Positions 33,508 to 33,938 of a stretch of DNA of 33,938 nt are shown here, piece after piece; the first letter of the stretch is position 1, and the number at the start of each line of letters is the position of its first letter. This DNA comes from Shewanella surugensis (GTDB lineage: Bacteria > Pseudomonadota > Gammaproteobacteria > Enterobacterales > Shewanellaceae). Both the position numbers and the translations under genes were made by a program. The notes under the pieces were generated by a model. The model had not been told where the DNA came from. It saw only the letters and a program-made list of their open reading frames with translations, and did no database searches. The DNA lies in contig NZ_JAKIKS010000060.1 in NCBI RefSeq assembly GCF_023284005.1, positions 1-33,938 of the forward strand. The letters run 5' to 3'.

Positions 33508-33938
33508 TTATGATTGATTGAGCTGTTCATAGGCGCGTGTGAATTTCTCGCGCGCCTTATCAACATTAAACATCCAGTTTATCGATGCTTTTTCTTCGTT
33601 TCTACGATTTCCCCACGCAGCGAGTTCTGACTCCAACTCCTCCCAATCTCCTATTCGGCGGTTGAGGCATTGTTGGTTCATATTACCTATTTCAATCTCT
33701 ACCATATTCAGCCAACTGGCATGCTTTGGCGTGAAATGAAACGCTAAACGATTCAAGATCCTTAATGCTTCTTCCGCGTTAAAAGCTTTGTATAGTGAGC
33801 CCGCTTTATGCGTACCATAATTGTCCATTACCACATGCACTTTATCAGCATCAGGGTAGTGTTCATCAACAAGTTCTTTCATGCATTGTGCAAAATCTTC
33901 GGATTTTTTATTCTCTGTCACTTTTGCTTTCCTCCAGC
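33508..33938 (-). CDS. IS630-family transposase, C-terminal part (runs off window)
   Basis: At least 143 codons of an open IS630-type DDE transposase; the frame stays open to the right edge, so the N-terminus and first catalytic Asp are outside. A GTG at 33921 can open a frame but is almost certainly internal, because preceding codons (WRKAK) also match the family. Visible are the second Asp in VVMDNYGTH, FTPKHASWLNMVEIEIGNM with the catalytic Glu, and QCLNRRI. It is a different subgroup from the neighbouring remnant (WLNMVEIE type instead of LNSIEKV type). No terminal inverted repeat is evident between its TAA and the remnant. Transposition ability cannot be judged. Confidence 0.85.
   Translation of the reverse strand, partial: WRKAKVTENKKSEDFAQCMKELVDEHYPDADKVHVVMDNYGTHKAGSLYKAFNAEEALRILNRLAFHFTPKHASWLNMVEIEIGNMNQQCLNRRIGDWEELESELAAWGNRRNEEKASINWMFNVDKAREKFTRAYEQLNQS

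Noticed and set aside
33539..33739. 66-codon plus-strand frame within the right-edge transposase
   Set aside because: It is antisense to a recognisable IS630 transposase domain.
33508..33921. Complete 137-residue protein starting at GTG 33921
   Set aside because: The frame continues upstream to the window edge with family-like residues, so it is a partial transposase, not a complete small gene.
1..33938. CRISPR array, tRNA or rRNA genes, prophage or defence island
   Set aside because: No regularly spaced repeats, no cloverleaf or rRNA-like sequence, and no phage or defence-type gene cluster seen; most genes are conserved core functions.

Overview
The window looks like a chromosomal segment from a marine gammaproteobacterium, most likely Shewanella or a close relative in Alteromonadales. 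This rests on protein character, AT-rich spacers and gene order. On the right, the order pdhR-aceE-aceF-lpd / ampE-ampD / nadC / pilA-pilB-pilC-pilD / coaE-zapD-yacG-mutT is the ancestral order still visible in E. coli (mutT-yacG-zapD-coaE-hofC-hofB-ppdD-nadC-ampD-ampE-pdhR-aceE-aceF-lpd). Most of this region is ordinary core genome. I did not find a convincing new multi-gene system.

Layout. 1-346 is non-coding and carries an edge cluster of alternative hairpins, possibly the end of a mobile element. 347-3826 holds a small alpha/beta hydrolase, a methionine aminotransferase (ybdL-like) preceded by a leader terminator, a decayed ABC-F ATPase and a crotonase-family enzyme. 4214-10000 holds three exported hydrolases: a GDSL thermolabile-hemolysin-like phospholipase, an M13 metallopeptidase lipoprotein and a patatin/outer-membrane-barrel protein. 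The patatin gene follows, after only 33 bp, a 1482-residue propeller-PAS-PAS-GGDEF-EAL sensor at 10034-14482, so the two are probably one transcript.

15015-22082 is the pyruvate dehydrogenase locus, read on the minus strand: pdhR, aceE, aceF (three lipoyl domains), a strong terminator, then lpd with its own upstream region. A perfect PdhR operator lies just upstream of pdhR. A MITE-like palindrome fills most of the pdhR-aceE gap. 22473-24013 encodes AmpE and AmpD (cell-wall recycling) on the minus strand. nadC (NAD synthesis) diverges from ampD on the plus strand. An outer-membrane barrel gene converges on nadC.

26342-33175 is the type IV pilus cluster pilA-pilB-pilC-pilD, followed by coaE and zapD (overlapping by 4 bp), yacG and mutT. 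A 12-bp stem-loop after pilA probably separates abundant pilin mRNA from the assembly genes. The right edge (33205-33938) is mobile-element DNA: a frameshifted IS630-type transposase remnant directly abuts, tail to tail, a second and apparently intact IS630-family transposase that runs off the window. This breaks the synteny that would usually continue from mutT.
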